Shown one piece after another: positions 63,543 through 64,000 of a stretch of 64,000 nucleotides of DNA. Each line of letters begins with the position of its first letter. Within the stretch, counting starts at the first letter, position 1. Both the position numbers and the translations under genes were made by a program. The stretch spans positions 37,439 through 101,438 of the forward strand of contig SAQR01000005.1 in the NCBI GenBank assembly GCA_004020365.1. The letters run 5' to 3'. This stretch comes from Mesorhizobium sp. Lineage in GTDB: Bacteria; Pseudomonadota; Alphaproteobacteria; Rhizobiales; Rhizobiaceae. Under the pieces are notes generated by a model. That model ran no database searches and had not been told where the DNA came from. It saw only the letters and a program-made list of their open reading frames with translations.

Positions 63543-64000
63543 GTGAGAGAGCCCTTCAGTTTCGGCGCGCCGGAACGACGGCGCTTTGCGATGCAGTTTG
63601 GCTACGACATGCAGCCCAGGTTCTGGCGGCAAATCCGGTCGAACCTGCATCTGGTCATCGCCGCGTTTGGCACAGCAGCGCTGCTTGGCGTGGCAGCGCT
63701 GGCGCTATGGCTGGCATTGCCGGCCACCGAGAGACAAGCGGTCGCCAGTCCCGAGCAGATCGTTTCCAGCATTCCGGTGAAAACGACAAGGATCGTGCCG
63801 ACTGCGGCCGCGGCCGCGAGGATAGAAGCGGCGCAGCAGGCTGCGAGCAAGGCCGATGCGATTTCGTCGGCGGTGTTTGCAGCGAAGGCCGAGATAGCGG
63901 CGCTGGCGCCCAATGATCCTCGCTGGACAGGATCGGGACCGAAGACCGCATCCGGCCAGGTGGCGGGCCAGGCTGAAAAAGCAGTCAAGCCGTCCACTGC
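63543..64000 (+). CDS. Unknown membrane-anchored protein, N-terminal part
   Basis: A GTG at 63543, with GGAGG eight bases upstream, opens a frame that runs to the end of the window (152 codons). A cytoplasmic opening (FSFGAPERRRFAMQFGYDMQ, PRFWRQIRSN) is followed by one membrane helix (LHLVIAAFGTAALLGVAALA) and a periplasmic Ala-rich part (IVPTAAAAARIEAAQQAASK). The next part reads AAKAEIAALAPNDPRW. The family is not recognised; a C-terminal domain such as SH3 may lie beyond the window. Confidence 0.7.
   Translation, partial: MREPFSFGAPERRRFAMQFGYDMQPRFWRQIRSNLHLVIAAFGTAALLGVAALALWLALPATERQAVASPEQIVSSIPVKTTRIVPTAAAAARIEAAQQAASKADAISSAVFAAKAEIAALAPNDPRWTGSGPKTASGQVAGQAEKAVKPST

Overview
This is a GC-rich chromosomal window from an alphaproteobacterium of the Hyphomicrobiales, most like Mesorhizobium. 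The assignment rests on the gene families (GCS2-type glutamate-cysteine ligase, DUF3422, a PdhS-like cell-cycle kinase, a phasin, acetoacetate-CoA ligase, a Fur/Mur-type regulator next to sitABCD, PuuA/PuuB), on a histidine tRNA without the extra G-1, and on several palindromic intergenic repeats. The species is inferred from memory of these families, not from a search.

Layout. 1-6.3 kb: end of an L,D-transpeptidase gene, a divergent folD, and a glcD-glcE-glcF glycolate oxidase operon on the minus strand, split between glcD and glcE by about 1 kb of palindromic repeats, a DUF559 nuclease gene and a broken copy of it. 6.3-11 kb: DUF3422 gene, then a FadR-type regulator, an L-lactate dehydrogenase (lldD) and a PPP-family phosphatase. 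One 21-bp palindrome lies before both glcD and the regulator, so glycolate and lactate oxidation probably form one regulon. 11-21 kb: housekeeping and unknown genes (rsmE, gshA, a DUF937 protein, a hicAB pair with frameshifted hicA, a DUF1127 gene with a structured 3' region, a LysR regulator, xseA, a DmpA-type peptidase).

21.5-31.4 kb looks like a small island. It runs from a 20-bp copy of the 3' end of tRNA-His to the intact tRNA-His gene. It carries a sugar ABC transporter, a SorC-family regulator with two near-identical 28-bp sites, a class I aldolase, a fused ROK plus P-loop kinase, and a GGDEF-EAL protein. Together these could import a sugar, phosphorylate it twice and cleave it.

31.4-44.9 kb: a phasin gene followed by a candidate small RNA with three ACCTCCTCCC segments, a PdhS-like kinase, acetoacetate-CoA ligase, an AsmA protein and a putrescine transporter (potFGHI). 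45-51.3 kb: a DMT exporter, a methyltransferase, an ScfR/RamB-type regulator divergent from isocitrate lyase with three copies of a shared site between them, and a small receiver protein. 51.4-55 kb: accessory genes (tetR-eamA, MFS and LysR). 55.3-59.4 kb: a Fur-family regulator convergent with sitABCD. 59.5-64 kb: a HAD phosphatase, puuA, puuB (apparent CTG start) and the start of an unknown membrane protein.

Common themes are C2/C4 carbon use (glycolate, lactate, glyoxylate bypass, polyhydroxybutyrate, putrescine) and manganese uptake. A roughly 105-bp double-hairpin repeat occurs five times in full and once as a half copy. Its stems show compensatory changes, and in three places its last bases supply a gene's stop codon.
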